A DNA stretch of 64,000 nucleotides from an uncultured Prevotella sp. (GCA_902491375.1 CABUHE010000005.1:1-64000); one strand, 5' to 3'. Positions 24,817-33,900 are shown, counted from the first letter of the stretch. Numbers and translations are program-made. The notes: a model not told the origin generated them from the letters alone.

Positions 24817-25782
24817 ATGGCAACAGAAAACGACAAGAAGACCTGCAACTGCGGGCACGATCATGACAAGGAACACAAGCATGAGCATGAATTCCCGAAA
24901 ATGAGCAAATATGACGAGGCTCTGAGTAAATACAACACCGACATTGACGACGCTGCCGTACGCGACGCTGTAAAGCAGCTGATAGCCGAGAAAGTACACG
25001 AGAACGACACTCCGGAAGTGAAGCGTTTCCTCTTCGGCAGCATCGAACTGACATCACTCAAGACGACCGACAGCGATGAGAGCATACTGGCTTTCACGGA
25101 AAGAGTAAACCAGTTTGACGCCACCTACCCTGACCTGCCCCACGTGGCAACTATCTGCGTGTACCCTTGCTTCGCCCAGACAGTAAGCCAGTCGCTCGAA
25201 GTTGACGGCGTTGAAATAGCTTGTGTATCAGGCAGTTTCCCGTCATCACAGGCTCTGCTGGAAGTTAAGATAGCTGAGACAGCGCTCGCCGTGAAGGACG
25301 GAGCTACCGAAATTGACATCGTAATGCCTGTCGGCAAGTTCCTTAGTGGCGACTATGAGGGCGTGGCTGACGACATAAACGAGCTGAAAGAAACCTGCGG
25401 TGAGGTGCCTATGAAGGTCATCCTTGAGACAGGATGTCTGAAGACAGCAAGCAACATCAAGAAGGCTTCTATATTGGCTATGTATGCCGGAGCTGACTAC
25501 ATTAAGACATCAACCGGAAAGCTGGAGCCGGCCGCTACCCCTGAGGCTGCCTACGTGATGTGTCAGGCAATCAAGGAATACTATGATGAAACAGGCATTC
25601 AGATTGGTTTTAAGCCTGCTGGCGGCCTTAATTCAGTCATGGATGCAATTATCTACTACACAATCGTAAAAGAGGTTCTGGGCGAAAAATGGCTCACTAA
25701 CAAGTGGTTCCGCCTTGGCACAAGCCGCCTCGCCAACCTGCTGCTCAGCGAGATTGTAGGAGAGGAGACTAAGTTCTTCTAA
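24817..25782 (+). CDS. deoC: Deoxyribose-phosphate aldolase with His-rich N-terminus
   Basis: This 321-residue class I aldolase splits 2-deoxyribose 5-phosphate into glyceraldehyde 3-phosphate and acetaldehyde. The Schiff-base lysine is in YIKTSTGK, a second key lysine is in GFKPAGG, and EIDIVMPVG contains the catalytic aspartate. It is longer than the 220-260 residue E. coli-type enzyme because of an N-terminal region of about 80 residues. The first 30 residues hold CNCGHDHDKEHKHEHE, a dense His/Cys/acidic cluster that looks able to bind zinc or nickel. It lies 13 bp after the mazG-like gene. Confidence 0.94.
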   Translation: MATENDKKTCNCGHDHDKEHKHEHEFPKMSKYDEALSKYNTDIDDAAVRDAVKQLIAEKVHENDTPEVKRFLFGSIELTSLKTTDSDESILAFTERVNQFDATYPDLPHVATICVYPCFAQTVSQSLEVDGVEIACVSGSFPSSQALLEVKIAETALAVKDGATEIDIVMPVGKFLSGDYEGVADDINELKETCGEVPMKVILETGCLKTASNIKKASILAMYAGADYIKTSTGKLEPAATPEAAYVMCQAIKEYYDETGIQIGFKPAGGLNSVMDAIIYYTIVKEVLGEKWLTNKWFRLGTSRLANLLLSEIVGEETKFF

Positions 25783-25793
25783 ATTATAATGAG

Positions 25794-25943
25794 ATGGGAG
25801 AAATGAGAGTAATGAGAGATATGGGAAGGGATATGGGACTTATGGGAAAAATTGGAACTATATAAATTTTGTGTCCCATAAATCACATTACTCTCATCTC
25901 TCCCATAAGTCCCATTATTTCCATCTCCCCCATCACTCCCATC
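25794..25943. repeat. 9-bp ATGGGAGAn/TCCCATnnn repeats with inverted halves
   Basis: The left half reads as ATGGGA, ATGAGAG and GATATGGG units, and the right half (from about 25873) as the complementary CTCCCAT-type units. TGGGACTTATGGGA appears in the left half and its complement in the right half, so the region could fold into a long imperfect hairpin. It fills most of the deoC to four-helix-bundle gap. Confidence 0.6.
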
Positions 25944-25966
25944 AAAAAACCTAACCCCCAAAAACT

Positions 25967-26521
25967 ATGAAAGACAACTTCATCCACCAGCGAGGCAACT
26001 ACAAAAACCTGATCGCATACAAGAAAGCCGAATGTATTTACGACATAACATACTACTTCGCCCACAAATTTCTCAACAAAGGCGACCGCACTGTCGACCA
26101 GATGATTCAGGCTGCACGCTCTGGCAAACAGAATATTGCGGAAGGCAGCTCCGCAAGCAGTACGTCAAAGGAAACAGAACTGAAACTCACCAACGTTGCA
26201 AAAGCCAGTCTGCAAGAGCTTTTAGTCGACTATGAAGACTATCTCAGAGTAAGAAATCTTGAACAATGGGAAATAAACAGCGAAAAGGCAATCCGTACAA
26301 GAGAGGTTTGCAGGAAACACACTGACAGCGCCTATTTCCGCGAAGCAATAGCCGTCCGTTCAGACGAAACTATCGCCAACATTGCAATAACTTTAATCCA
26401 CCAGACAGACTTGCTGCTAAGAAGACTCATCGAACGACAGAAAATAGAATTTCTAACAAAAGGAGGAATCAAAGAAGAAATGTATTCAGCAAGAAAAGAA
26501 TGGAGGAGAAACAACCTATAA
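25967..26521 (+). CDS. Four-helix-bundle (S23-like) protein with suffix domain
   Basis: This 184-residue protein has an N-terminal four-helix bundle (YKKAECIYDITYYFAHKFL, then GDRTVDQMIQAARSGKQNI and AEGSSAS) typical of S23/IVS-type proteins, plus the C-terminal extension known in longer family members. These proteins are often encoded inside 23S rRNA intervening sequences or as free genes, and the diversity-generating-retroelement Avd protein has a similar fold. No rRNA or reverse transcriptase is present here. Its molecular role is unknown. It is bracketed by 9-bp TCCCAT repeats on both sides. Confidence 0.8.
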   Translation: MKDNFIHQRGNYKNLIAYKKAECIYDITYYFAHKFLNKGDRTVDQMIQAARSGKQNIAEGSSASSTSKETELKLTNVAKASLQELLVDYEDYLRVRNLEQWEINSEKAIRTREVCRKHTDSAYFREAIAVRSDETIANIAITLIHQTDLLLRRLIERQKIEFLTKGGIKEEMYSARKEWRRNNL

Positions 26522-26551
26522 GTCTCAATAATTGACCTGACAGGCTGCAAT

Positions 26552-26585
26552 AAAAAAAGCAGAGCCTGATAAAAACAAGCTCTGC
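26552..26585 (-). terminator. Terminator of the polyprenyl synthetase gene
   Basis: GCAGAGC (26559-26565) pairs with GCTCTGC (26579-26585). On the minus strand the stem is followed by a run of seven T residues, so it serves the minus-strand gene. Confidence 0.75.
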
Positions 26586-26625
26586 CAATATATCTTAAAT
26601 AGCTGAATACCAATCAATTACAAAA

Positions 26626-26696
26626 TATCCCATAACTCACATATCTCCCATCTCTCTCATAACTCCCATAAATCTAACAACCCTCATAACTCCCAT
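26626..26696. repeat. TCCCAT repeat array
   Basis: CCCATAACTC, TCTCCCATC and ACTCCCATAA-type units recur with a roughly 9-bp spacing, up to 12 bp before the stop codon of the minus-strand polyprenyl synthetase gene. The array belongs to the same family as the ones at 1153-1188 and 25794-25943. Confidence 0.6.
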
Positions 26697-26708
26697 AAAA
26701 GCTCTCAC

Positions 26709-27689
26709 CTACTTCGTCCTCTCAATCACATAATTAAGATAAGCGGCAAGAGCATCAGCTATGCTTTTATCATTAACCTTAGTCGATATGTAGTTCAGCG
26801 CCTCGTCGTGCAGTTCGTGCATACGGCGCTCGGCATACTCAATACCTCCGTTAGCCTTAGTAAACTCAACAAGACGGGCAATCTCGTCAGCACTTACTGT
26901 GCCTTTTTTTACTTTATGTGCGATGTCAAGCATCTCCTCATTGCCGGTTGACTTCAAAGCATAGATTGCAGGCAGCGTCAGCTTGCCTTCAGCCATGTCG
27001 TTGCCGGTCGGTTTACCTATCTCTGAAGAGTCATAATAATCAAAGATGTCATCACGAATCTGGAATATTATACCAAGAATCTTACCAAAACGCTTAGCCT
27101 CGCCTACCCTTTCCTCAGGCATTCCTGCTGATATTGCACCGATAGCACAGCATGCTTCAAACAAAGCAGCCGTCTTCCGGCTGATTATGTCATAGTAAAC
27201 ATCTTCAGAAATCTCACTCTCCGATATGCTCGTAAGTTGCAGAATCTCACCATCGGAAAGTGTGCGTCCCAGCTCAGCCAAATACCTTACTATCAGCTCA
27301 TTATGGGTTATCGAAACATTCAGCAAGGCTGTTGACAGGATGTAGTCACCGATAAGTACGGCAACCTTGTTGTCATACACAGCGTTGACTGATGCCTGTC
27401 CGCGGCGCTGGCGGCTCTCGTCAACAACATCATCGTGGACGAGTGATGCCGTGTGCAGCAGTTCAAGACCTACCGCAGCATGCAATGTGGCATCATTCAC
27501 CTTACCATAATTACGCGCCATAAGCATGATGAGCATAGGCCTCATGCGTTTGCCTGCGCGGTTACGGATGCGTGAGAAAATCTCCTCCTGCAAGCGCCCC
27601 TCATGTGTGAGAGAAGCGTTGAAGAGGTTAATGAATTGTTCCAATTCGTCCTTTATAGGTTCCTTGATGAGAGATAGATAGTCAGTCAT
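26709..27689 (-). CDS. Polyprenyl diphosphate synthase (trans-type)
   Basis: This 326-residue enzyme condenses isopentenyl diphosphate with allylic diphosphates to make the long isoprenoid chain, probably for menaquinone. The first aspartate-rich motif appears within VHDDVVDESRQRRG and the second in FQIRDDIFDYYD. GKRMRPMLIMLMARNYG is the conserved early region. Length and motifs fit the IspB/octaprenyl-type enzymes, but chain length is not readable. It is divergent from polA. Confidence 0.92.
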   Translation of the reverse strand: MTDYLSLIKEPIKDELEQFINLFNASLTHEGRLQEEIFSRIRNRAGKRMRPMLIMLMARNYGKVNDATLHAAVGLELLHTASLVHDDVVDESRQRRGQASVNAVYDNKVAVLIGDYILSTALLNVSITHNELIVRYLAELGRTLSDGEILQLTSISESEISEDVYYDIISRKTAALFEACCAIGAISAGMPEERVGEAKRFGKILGIIFQIRDDIFDYYDSSEIGKPTGNDMAEGKLTLPAIYALKSTGNEEMLDIAHKVKKGTVSADEIARLVEFTKANGGIEYAERRMHELHDEALNYISTKVNDKSIADALAAYLNYVIERTK

Positions 27690-27705
27690 GCCACAAAATT
27701 TGATA

Positions 27706-27738
27706 CAAAAGTAATGATTTTATCCGATTAATGACAAA
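27706..27738 (-). promoter_or_regulatory. Promoter of the polyprenyl synthase gene
   Basis: On the minus strand TTTG (27735-27738) and TACTTTTG (27706-27713) are 21 bp apart. A plus-strand TAACTTTA (27746-27753), a possible polA -7 box, lies just 8 bp beyond, so the divergent promoters are packed into an 85-bp gap. Confidence 0.6.
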
Positions 27739-27774
27739 AAATCACTAACTTTACACGTAAAAAACATTTAAAAC

Positions 27775-30540
27775 ATGGATAAACTTTTCCTTTTGGACGC
27801 TTACGCCCTGATATACAGGGCATATTACGCGTTTATAAAGAACCCGAGAATAAACTCAAAAGGCATGAACACCTCGGCTGTGATGGGCTTCTGCAACACT
27901 CTGCATGAGGTGTTGGCTAAGGAGAAACCTACATACCTGGGAGTAGCTTTCGACCCCCACGGCCCTACCTTCCGCAGCGAGGCTTACGCACAATATAAAG
28001 CACAAAGAGAGGAAACGCCGGAAGACATACGCCGCTCAGTACCAGTAATTAAGGACATTCTGGAAGCAATGCGCATACCTGTGCTGGAAGCCGAAGGATT
28101 CGAGGCTGACGACGTTATCGGCACACTGGCTACCAAGGCCGGTCAGCAGGGCATCAAGACTTACATGCTGACGCCCGACAAAGATTACGGTCAGCTGGTA
28201 GCTGAGAATGTTGTGATGTTCCGTCCACGCCACGGCGGAGGATACGAGACGCTCGATGCCGACGGCGTATGCCAGAAGTACGGCATCGAAAACACATCGC
28301 AAGTTGTCGATCTGCTCGGACTTATGGGCGACGCTGCCGACAACATACCCGGCTGTCCGGGCGTAGGCGAGAAGACTGCCGTCAAACTTCTGCAACAGTT
28401 CGGTTCGATAGAAAGTCTGCTCGAACGCTCCGGCGAACTGAAAGGAGCGCTCAAGAAAAAAGTCGAGGATAACAAGGAGCAGATTAAGTTCTCAAAGTTT
28501 CTCGCAACAATACGCACCGACGTGCCGGTTGAGCTTAATCTCGACAAACTGCGAGTAACTGACCCCGACGAGGAAAAACTGCGCCAACTGTTCAACGAAC
28601 TGGAGTTTAAGACGCTCGGAGACAAGTTCCTTAACAAAGGTAAAAACATTAAAAACAATGCAAATCTGCAACCTGATTTGTTTGCAGAAATCACGACCAA
28701 CGAGGCAGATGAACAAAAAAAATCGGTTCTGAAGACGTTAACTGACACACAGCATACATATAAACTCATTGATAAAGAGGAAGATATGCGCAGTCTTTGT
28801 GATTTTTTCATGACAAAAAGTTTTTTAAGTCTGGACACAGAGACGACTTCAACCAACTCAATCGACGCCGAACTGGTAGGTCTTAGCTTCTCGGTCAAGG
28901 AAAATGAAGCATTCTACGTGCCCGTTCCGGCTGAACGTGAAGAAGCTCAAAAGATAGTTAATATTTTTAAACCGGTATATGAAAGCGACTCAATCCTCAA
29001 AATCGGACAAAACATAAAGTACGACCTCGAGGTGCTCGCCAACTACGGCGTGACGCTCGGCGGCGAGATGTTCGACACGATGATAGCACACTACCTGCTG
29101 CAACCGGAGCTGCGCCACAACATGGACTACATGGCCGAGGTGTACCTCGGCTACAAGACGATACACATAGACGAGCTTATCGGACCGAAGGGCAAGGGAC
29201 AGAAGTCGATGCGCGACCTTGAGCCGGCGGAAGTGTACGAGTACGCCGCCGAAGACGCCGACATAACCCTGCAACTGAAGAACCTGCTCGAGCCGCAGCT
29301 GTACGAGGCAGGTGTGTGGCAGCTGTTCAGCGAAGTGGAGATGCCGCTGGTGCGCGTGCTCGCATCGATGGAGATGGGCGGCGTGCGCATAGACACCGCT
29401 TCGCTGGCAGAAACCTCGCAGATGCTGACCTCGCGCATGAACGAACTCGAAAAGGAAATATACCAGCTGGCAGGCGAGGAGTTCAACATAGCATCACCGA
29501 AGCAGGTCGGCGAAGTGCTGTTCGGCAAGATGAAGATTGTCGAGAAACCCAAGAAGACCAAGACGGGGCAGTACGTAACGTCGGAAGAAGTGCTCCAGCA
29601 GCTGCGCGGAAAGAGCGAAATAGTGGGCAAGATACTGGAACACAGGGGGTTGAAGAAGCTACTCGGCACATACGTCGACGCCCTGCCCAAGCTCGTAAAC
29701 AAGCGCACGGGGCACATACACACGTCGTTCAACCAGACCGTGACGGCCACAGGAAGACTCTCGTCGAGCGATCCTAACCTGCAAAACATACCTGTCCGCG
29801 GAGAGGACGGCAAAGAGATACGCAAGGCCTTTATACCAGAGGAAGGCTGCCTGTTCTTCTCTGCCGACTACTCTCAGATCGAACTGCGCGTTATGGCTCA
29901 CCTCAGCGGCGACGAAAACATGCAGGAAGCGTTCCGCGAAGGTTACGACATCCACGCCGCAACAGCCGCGAAGATTTACCACGAAACGATAAACAGTGTG
30001 ACGCGCGACCAACGTACAAAGGCAAAGCGTGCCAACTTCGGCATAATCTACGGCATAACTGTATTCGGACTTGCTGAGCGTCTTGACATCAGCCGGCACG
30101 AAGCTACCGAACTGATTGACGGCTACTTCGCCACATTCCCGCGCGTGGCAGACTACATGGAACAGGCCAAGCAGACGGCACGCGAGCGCGGCTACGCCGA
30201 AACCCTACTCCACCGTCGCCGTTATCTGCCCGACATTACGTCGCACAACGCCACCGTACGCGGATTCGCCGAGCGCAACGCCATCAATGCCCCGATACAA
30301 GGCACGGCTGCCGACATAATCAAGATAGCCATGGTGCGCATCTGGAAACGCTTCAGACAGGAAAACCTGCGCTCGAAAATGATTCTCCAGGTACACGACG
30401 AACTCAACTTCAGCGTCTATCCCGAAGAGAAAGAGAAGGTGGAGCGCATCGTGCTTGAAGAGATGCAGAACGCCTATCCTCTCAACGTTCCTCTCGTTGC
30501 CGACTGCGGATGGGGCGCCAACTGGCTTGAGGCGCACTGA
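27775..30540 (+). CDS. polA: DNA polymerase I
   Basis: This 921-residue repair and Okazaki-fragment polymerase has an N-terminal 5'-3' exonuclease (LLDAYALIYRAYY, GFEADDVIGTLA), a 3'-5' exonuclease and a C-terminal polymerase domain. The proofreading residues look intact: LDTETT (Asp354, Glu356), NIKYDLEVL and YAAEDADIT. Proofreading is probably active, unlike in Taq-type enzymes. In the polymerase domain, DYSQIELRVMAHLSGD and QVHDELNF carry the catalytic aspartates and RRYLPDI follows the O-helix region. Confidence 0.97.
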   Translation: MDKLFLLDAYALIYRAYYAFIKNPRINSKGMNTSAVMGFCNTLHEVLAKEKPTYLGVAFDPHGPTFRSEAYAQYKAQREETPEDIRRSVPVIKDILEAMRIPVLEAEGFEADDVIGTLATKAGQQGIKTYMLTPDKDYGQLVAENVVMFRPRHGGGYETLDADGVCQKYGIENTSQVVDLLGLMGDAADNIPGCPGVGEKTAVKLLQQFGSIESLLERSGELKGALKKKVEDNKEQIKFSKFLATIRTDVPVELNLDKLRVTDPDEEKLRQLFNELEFKTLGDKFLNKGKNIKNNANLQPDLFAEITTNEADEQKKSVLKTLTDTQHTYKLIDKEEDMRSLCDFFMTKSFLSLDTETTSTNSIDAELVGLSFSVKENEAFYVPVPAEREEAQKIVNIFKPVYESDSILKIGQNIKYDLEVLANYGVTLGGEMFDTMIAHYLLQPELRHNMDYMAEVYLGYKTIHIDELIGPKGKGQKSMRDLEPAEVYEYAAEDADITLQLKNLLEPQLYEAGVWQLFSEVEMPLVRVLASMEMGGVRIDTASLAETSQMLTSRMNELEKEIYQLAGEEFNIASPKQVGEVLFGKMKIVEKPKKTKTGQYVTSEEVLQQLRGKSEIVGKILEHRGLKKLLGTYVDALPKLVNKRTGHIHTSFNQTVTATGRLSSSDPNLQNIPVRGEDGKEIRKAFIPEEGCLFFSADYSQIELRVMAHLSGDENMQEAFREGYDIHAATAAKIYHETINSVTRDQRTKAKRANFGIIYGITVFGLAERLDISRHEATELIDGYFATFPRVADYMEQAKQTARERGYAETLLHRRRYLPDITSHNATVRGFAERNAINAPIQGTAADIIKIAMVRIWKRFRQENLRSKMILQVHDELNFSVYPEEKEKVERIVLEEMQNAYPLNVPLVADCGWGANWLEAH

Positions 30541-30671
30541 TGCGAAAGCCTGTCAAGAACCGTAACAACAAGCATAGCGGTCTGACCGGCAACTACTTAT
30601 AACATGGAACATGCGCCCTGACTGACATAAAAAAATATGTAGTGGAAAAACGGATTTATGACAAAATAAAT

Positions 30672-30679
30672 TATCTTTG
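30672..30679 (+). promoter_or_regulatory. -7 box (TATCTTTG) of the adhesin-E-like gene
   Basis: TATCTTTG lies about 115 bp before the chosen ATG at 30796. No clean -33 box is seen. The leader contains no reading frame with a family signature. Confidence 0.4.
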
Positions 30680-30795
30680 CAGAAGACTGAGACTTGACCG
30701 ACGGAATGAACGCGGCAGATAGAAAAAACACAGAGCCCCAAGGTATGGGGCAAACAGACCTATTAACAATTATAACCAATAAAAAACAACTTAAT

Positions 30796-31227
30796 ATGAA
30801 ACATTTACTCTTAACACTGGCACTAATAATCATACCGGCAATATGCACCGCAGGAAGATGGGTTAAGATAGGCTCGCAAAACGGCAGTACGTTCTACATC
30901 CACACGGACATAAAGACAGAGAACGGAAACTATCTAGTATGGATAAAGACGACATACGACAGCGAGGAGGCGAGGCAGGATGTAAAGAAGCAATATAACA
31001 CGCAAAAGTCTATCTGCGAGCACCAGAACCTATACTGCTACGACAGCACATGGAACAAGCTGTGCGTCAAGGAAATACAGGCATTCGACGCCGAAGGAAA
31101 TCTGGTGGACTCATACACGTCCAATAAAGACGACTGGGTATACGTAGCACCCGAAAGCACTGGCGATATATGGGGACAAGCGGCACGCTTCATAATAGAA
31201 CACCCCGACAAGATTCCGGCACAATAA
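30796..31227 (+). CDS. Small secreted protein, surface-adhesin E-like
   Basis: This 143-residue protein has a signal peptide (MKHLLLTLALIIIPAICTAG). A compact domain follows, where WVKIGS, FYIHTDI, YLVWIKTTYDSEE and the late conserved tryptophan (DDWVYVAPEST) resemble the surface-adhesin protein E fold. The similarity is by pattern only, so function is uncertain. The ATG at 30796 is chosen because it begins the signal peptide; the frame extends 34 codons upstream without signal character. The gene has its own promoter box and terminator. Confidence 0.65.
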   Translation: MKHLLLTLALIIIPAICTAGRWVKIGSQNGSTFYIHTDIKTENGNYLVWIKTTYDSEEARQDVKKQYNTQKSICEHQNLYCYDSTWNKLCVKEIQAFDAEGNLVDSYTSNKDDWVYVAPESTGDIWGQAARFIIEHPDKIPAQ

Positions 31228-31246
31228 CACGCAACGATATTATAAA

Positions 31247-31284
31247 AACCGCGGAAGCTTTACCTGTCTCCGCGGTTGTTTTTT
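31247..31284 (+). terminator. Intrinsic terminator after the adhesin-E-like gene
   Basis: AACCGCGGA (31247-31255) pairs with TCCGCGGTT (31269-31277), followed by GTTTTTTG. Confidence 0.85.
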
Positions 31285-31319
31285 GCCCCCAGGCGCAACC
31301 GCGGAACACAAATATTTAC

Positions 31320-31338
31320 TATATTTGCAGCAAATATA
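31320..31338 (+). promoter_or_regulatory. Palindromic promoter/operator of the PAS gene
   Basis: TATATTTGCAGCAAATATA is a perfect 9-bp palindrome around one base. Its left half is itself a -7 box (TATATTTG). A dimeric repressor binding here would cover the promoter. The start codon is 22 bp downstream. Confidence 0.5.
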
Positions 31339-31359
31339 ACATAACAAAAACAAAGCATT

Positions 31360-31698
31360 ATGAAAGACATCGAATGGGCCGAGGGCATGAACTGCGCCGT
31401 TACCGTATGCGACGCCGAAGGCATGATAACCTACATGAACGCAAGGGCGAGGGAGACGTACAAGAAGCATGGCGACCTGATTGGCAAGAACCTCTTTGAC
31501 TGCCACGGAGAGCGCGCGGCCGGAATTATACGCGGACTGCTTGCCTCGGGCGGCAGCAACGCCTACACCATACACAAGAACGGACAGAAGAAGATGATTT
31601 ACCAGACGGCTTACACCGGCGATGACGGAAGCGTGGCCGGACTGGTCGAAATCTCAATGGTGATACCCGAGGAGATGCCCCACTACGTAAGGGGCTGA
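31360..31698 (+). CDS. Single-domain PAS protein
   Basis: This 112-residue cytoplasmic protein consists of little more than one PAS domain: AVTVCDAEGMITYMNARA, then the FDCHGERA helix region and the closing VEISMVIPEE strand. No kinase, cyclase or DNA-binding output is attached. The Cys-His pair in LFDCHGE is a candidate cofactor or metal ligand, but this is speculation. It may act in trans with a separate signalling partner. It has its own palindromic promoter and a strong terminator. Confidence 0.75.
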   Translation: MKDIEWAEGMNCAVTVCDAEGMITYMNARARETYKKHGDLIGKNLFDCHGERAAGIIRGLLASGGSNAYTIHKNGQKKMIYQTAYTGDDGSVAGLVEISMVIPEEMPHYVRG

Positions 31699-31780
31699 CG
31701 CAGGCGTGGAAACGCGCCACAAGGCTCCGCATGGCGTCCGGCGACCGCTTGCAAGCCGGCTGCACGAACGGAAGGATAAG

Positions 31781-31822
31781 AGCCAGCCTTTGCCCTTATA
31801 GTCAGGGCAAAGGCTGGCTTTA
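31781..31822 (+). terminator. Terminator after the PAS gene
   Basis: AGCCAGCCTTTGCCCT (31781-31796) pairs perfectly with its complement (31804-31819) around a 7-nt loop, followed by TTAGTTTATT. Confidence 0.8.
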
Positions 31823-31843
31823 GTTTATTGATATATAAAAAAG

Positions 31844-31922
31844 AAGCCGGGACTCAATCCGCTGCTGCCTGCACGAAGGGCTTAAGGCCCGATGGCAGCC
31901 GTCGCGGATTGAGTCCCGGCTT
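31844..31922 (-). terminator. Large branched terminator of the pectate lyase gene
   Basis: AAGCCGGGACTCAATCCGC (31844-31862) pairs exactly with 31904-31922. The 41-nt loop contains two further nested stems (GCTGCC/GGCAGC and GGGC/GCCC). The minus strand continues into TTTTTT. It is unusually elaborate for a simple terminator. Confidence 0.75.
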
Positions 31923-31963
31923 GTTTACGGTGTATCATTCATCCGGTTACCCGGACATTATCA

Positions 31964-33718
31964 TCAATACAGGCTCTTGCGGCCGGCCAGGGTGTCGTGG
32001 TTGTTCTTGAGGTCAGTCCAGTCAACCTTAACCTTGGTGCTAATGCCGTTGATGTACTTCTCTATGTTGGTGTAGCCGTCGCCCGTGCAGTCGCCGTTGG
32101 CGTCAGACGGGTCGTTGGGGTTCAGTCCGTTGGCTGTCTCCCAGTCGTCCGGCATACCGTCGCCGTCGGTGTCAACGCGCGGTTCGCCCTTGTATTCAGG
32201 ATATCCGCCCATCTGGCGCGGGTCGGTTATGATGCCGTACTTGTAAGAGTCTTTCGGCAGACGGCGGTACTTGAAGAGGCCATCCTCGTTCTTAGACCTG
32301 TCGCGCATGCCCCAGTGGTCGCCGTAGGGGTTGTCCTTGGGCAGCTTCTTCACGTAGTAAGCCTCGCCCGTGCGAACTTCCTCGATGATGCGCTGGTCGA
32401 CGATGTCGCGTGTAGGCAGGGTTGCGCCGACGTTCTCGAGCACGTAGTCGAATGTCTTTTCAGACGGTATGATGGTCAGGTGAGGCATTGGGAACGGCTC
32501 GTTCGACTTCATCAGGGCCAGTACGTCCTCGGGCACGCCGCCCTCGCCCTTGAGGTCCTTGTCGGCAATCTGGATACCGCCGTCCCAGTTGTCCTTGGTC
32601 ACAGCCTCGTTGCCTTCCATGATGTTGCCGATGGCATAAACACGGCCGAACTGCTGGTAGGGGAAGAGCTTCTGGCTGCGGCTCTCTGACTTGACGATGC
32701 GGTAGCCTACAGGAGAGTCTTTCGGAGTGAGAGGTCCGGGCTTGTAGTAGTTGTTGATGAAGTTGCTCATCGTAGAGAACTCGCCACCGTCGGCAGTACG
32801 GTGAACCCAGTTGTAAACGACGTTGTTGACGAAGTTGAACACACCACCCCATCCTATTGACGGGTTACGGCCGGTGTTGTCAGCCCAGAGGTTGCGCATG
32901 AACGATGCGTTCTCGCCGCCGATAGTTGAGCCGAAGGCGTGGTTGTACGTGTCGAGACCCTTGGCCGAGATAGTGTTCTGTATCGTCACGTTAACAGTAG
33001 GCTCCTTGCGCATGGGCTTGCCGTCGCCCATGTCGAACATGTGGCGGTAGAAAGAGATGTTCTCGTCCAAGCCCCACTCGCAAGAGCAGTGGTCTATCAT
33101 GATGTTGCCGACAGGGTTGCCGCCGAATGAGTCCTCACGGTACCATACGTTGGTAGCACCGCGGCGGAAACGCATGTGGCGCACGATTACGTCGTGAGTG
33201 TTCACCTGGAACGACTGTCCTGCTATGCAGACACCGTCGCCCGGAGCTGTCTGTCCTGCTATTGTAACGTAAGGAGCGCGGAGAATGATAGGAGTCTCAA
33301 GACGGATAATACCTGAGACGTTGAACACGATGATGCGCGCGCCGCCCTGCTCGCATGCCCAACGGAACGAGCCGGGACCTGAGTCGTTAAGATTGGTAAC
33401 GACGAGCACCTTGCCGCCGCGTCCGCCCTGTGTGTACATACCGCCACCCTCAGCTCCGGGGAATGCCGGAATCTTGGCCTGCTTCAGGTCATAGGGGCGC
33501 CATGCCCATGGCACGTAAGGACGGCCTTCCATAGCCTCCTTCTTGACGATTGGAAACGCTACTGCCCACGCAGAGTCTGAATGAGCTGTCCAGACCTTTG
33601 TCAGCGAGTCGATTTTGGCCTTTCCCTCGGGCGTAAGCTCAGGATACTGGGCCATGGCTGACTGTGTACCCATGCCTACGGCGAGAGCCACAACTGCCAA
33701 AGTTTTCTTATTCATCAT
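31964..33718 (-). CDS. Secreted pectate lyase-like polysaccharide lyase
   Basis: This 584-residue protein has a signal peptide (NKKTLAVVALAVGMGTQSAM) and a right-handed beta-helix like pectate lyases of family PL1. PAFPGAEGGGMYTQGGRGG and VIVRHMRFRRG followed by IMIDHCSCEWG are characteristic. The C-terminal part has a DTDGDGMPDDWE calcium-binding, thrombospondin-3/EF-hand-like segment before the end. It is expected to cleave polygalacturonate by beta-elimination outside the cytoplasm. There is no adjacent SusC/SusD pair. A second ATG one codon in could also be the start. Confidence 0.85.
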   Translation of the reverse strand: MMNKKTLAVVALAVGMGTQSAMAQYPELTPEGKAKIDSLTKVWTAHSDSAWAVAFPIVKKEAMEGRPYVPWAWRPYDLKQAKIPAFPGAEGGGMYTQGGRGGKVLVVTNLNDSGPGSFRWACEQGGARIIVFNVSGIIRLETPIILRAPYVTIAGQTAPGDGVCIAGQSFQVNTHDVIVRHMRFRRGATNVWYREDSFGGNPVGNIMIDHCSCEWGLDENISFYRHMFDMGDGKPMRKEPTVNVTIQNTISAKGLDTYNHAFGSTIGGENASFMRNLWADNTGRNPSIGWGGVFNFVNNVVYNWVHRTADGGEFSTMSNFINNYYKPGPLTPKDSPVGYRIVKSESRSQKLFPYQQFGRVYAIGNIMEGNEAVTKDNWDGGIQIADKDLKGEGGVPEDVLALMKSNEPFPMPHLTIIPSEKTFDYVLENVGATLPTRDIVDQRIIEEVRTGEAYYVKKLPKDNPYGDHWGMRDRSKNEDGLFKYRRLPKDSYKYGIITDPRQMGGYPEYKGEPRVDTDGDGMPDDWETANGLNPNDPSDANGDCTGDGYTNIEKYINGISTKVKVDWTDLKNNHDTLAGRKSLY

Positions 33719-33900
33719 TATATCAGCTTGTTTTAAAGATAGATTACGTTATTTTTCTTATAAGACTGATTAAGTGTAAAAAAGTAACAACCATTTAACA
33801 TTCTTTTTTATAGTAGTTAAATTATCTGTTATCCGTCAGACATAATCCGCCGGCATAGTCATCGTCGCGTCTGCATAGCGCTGACAACCAACACGTTACA

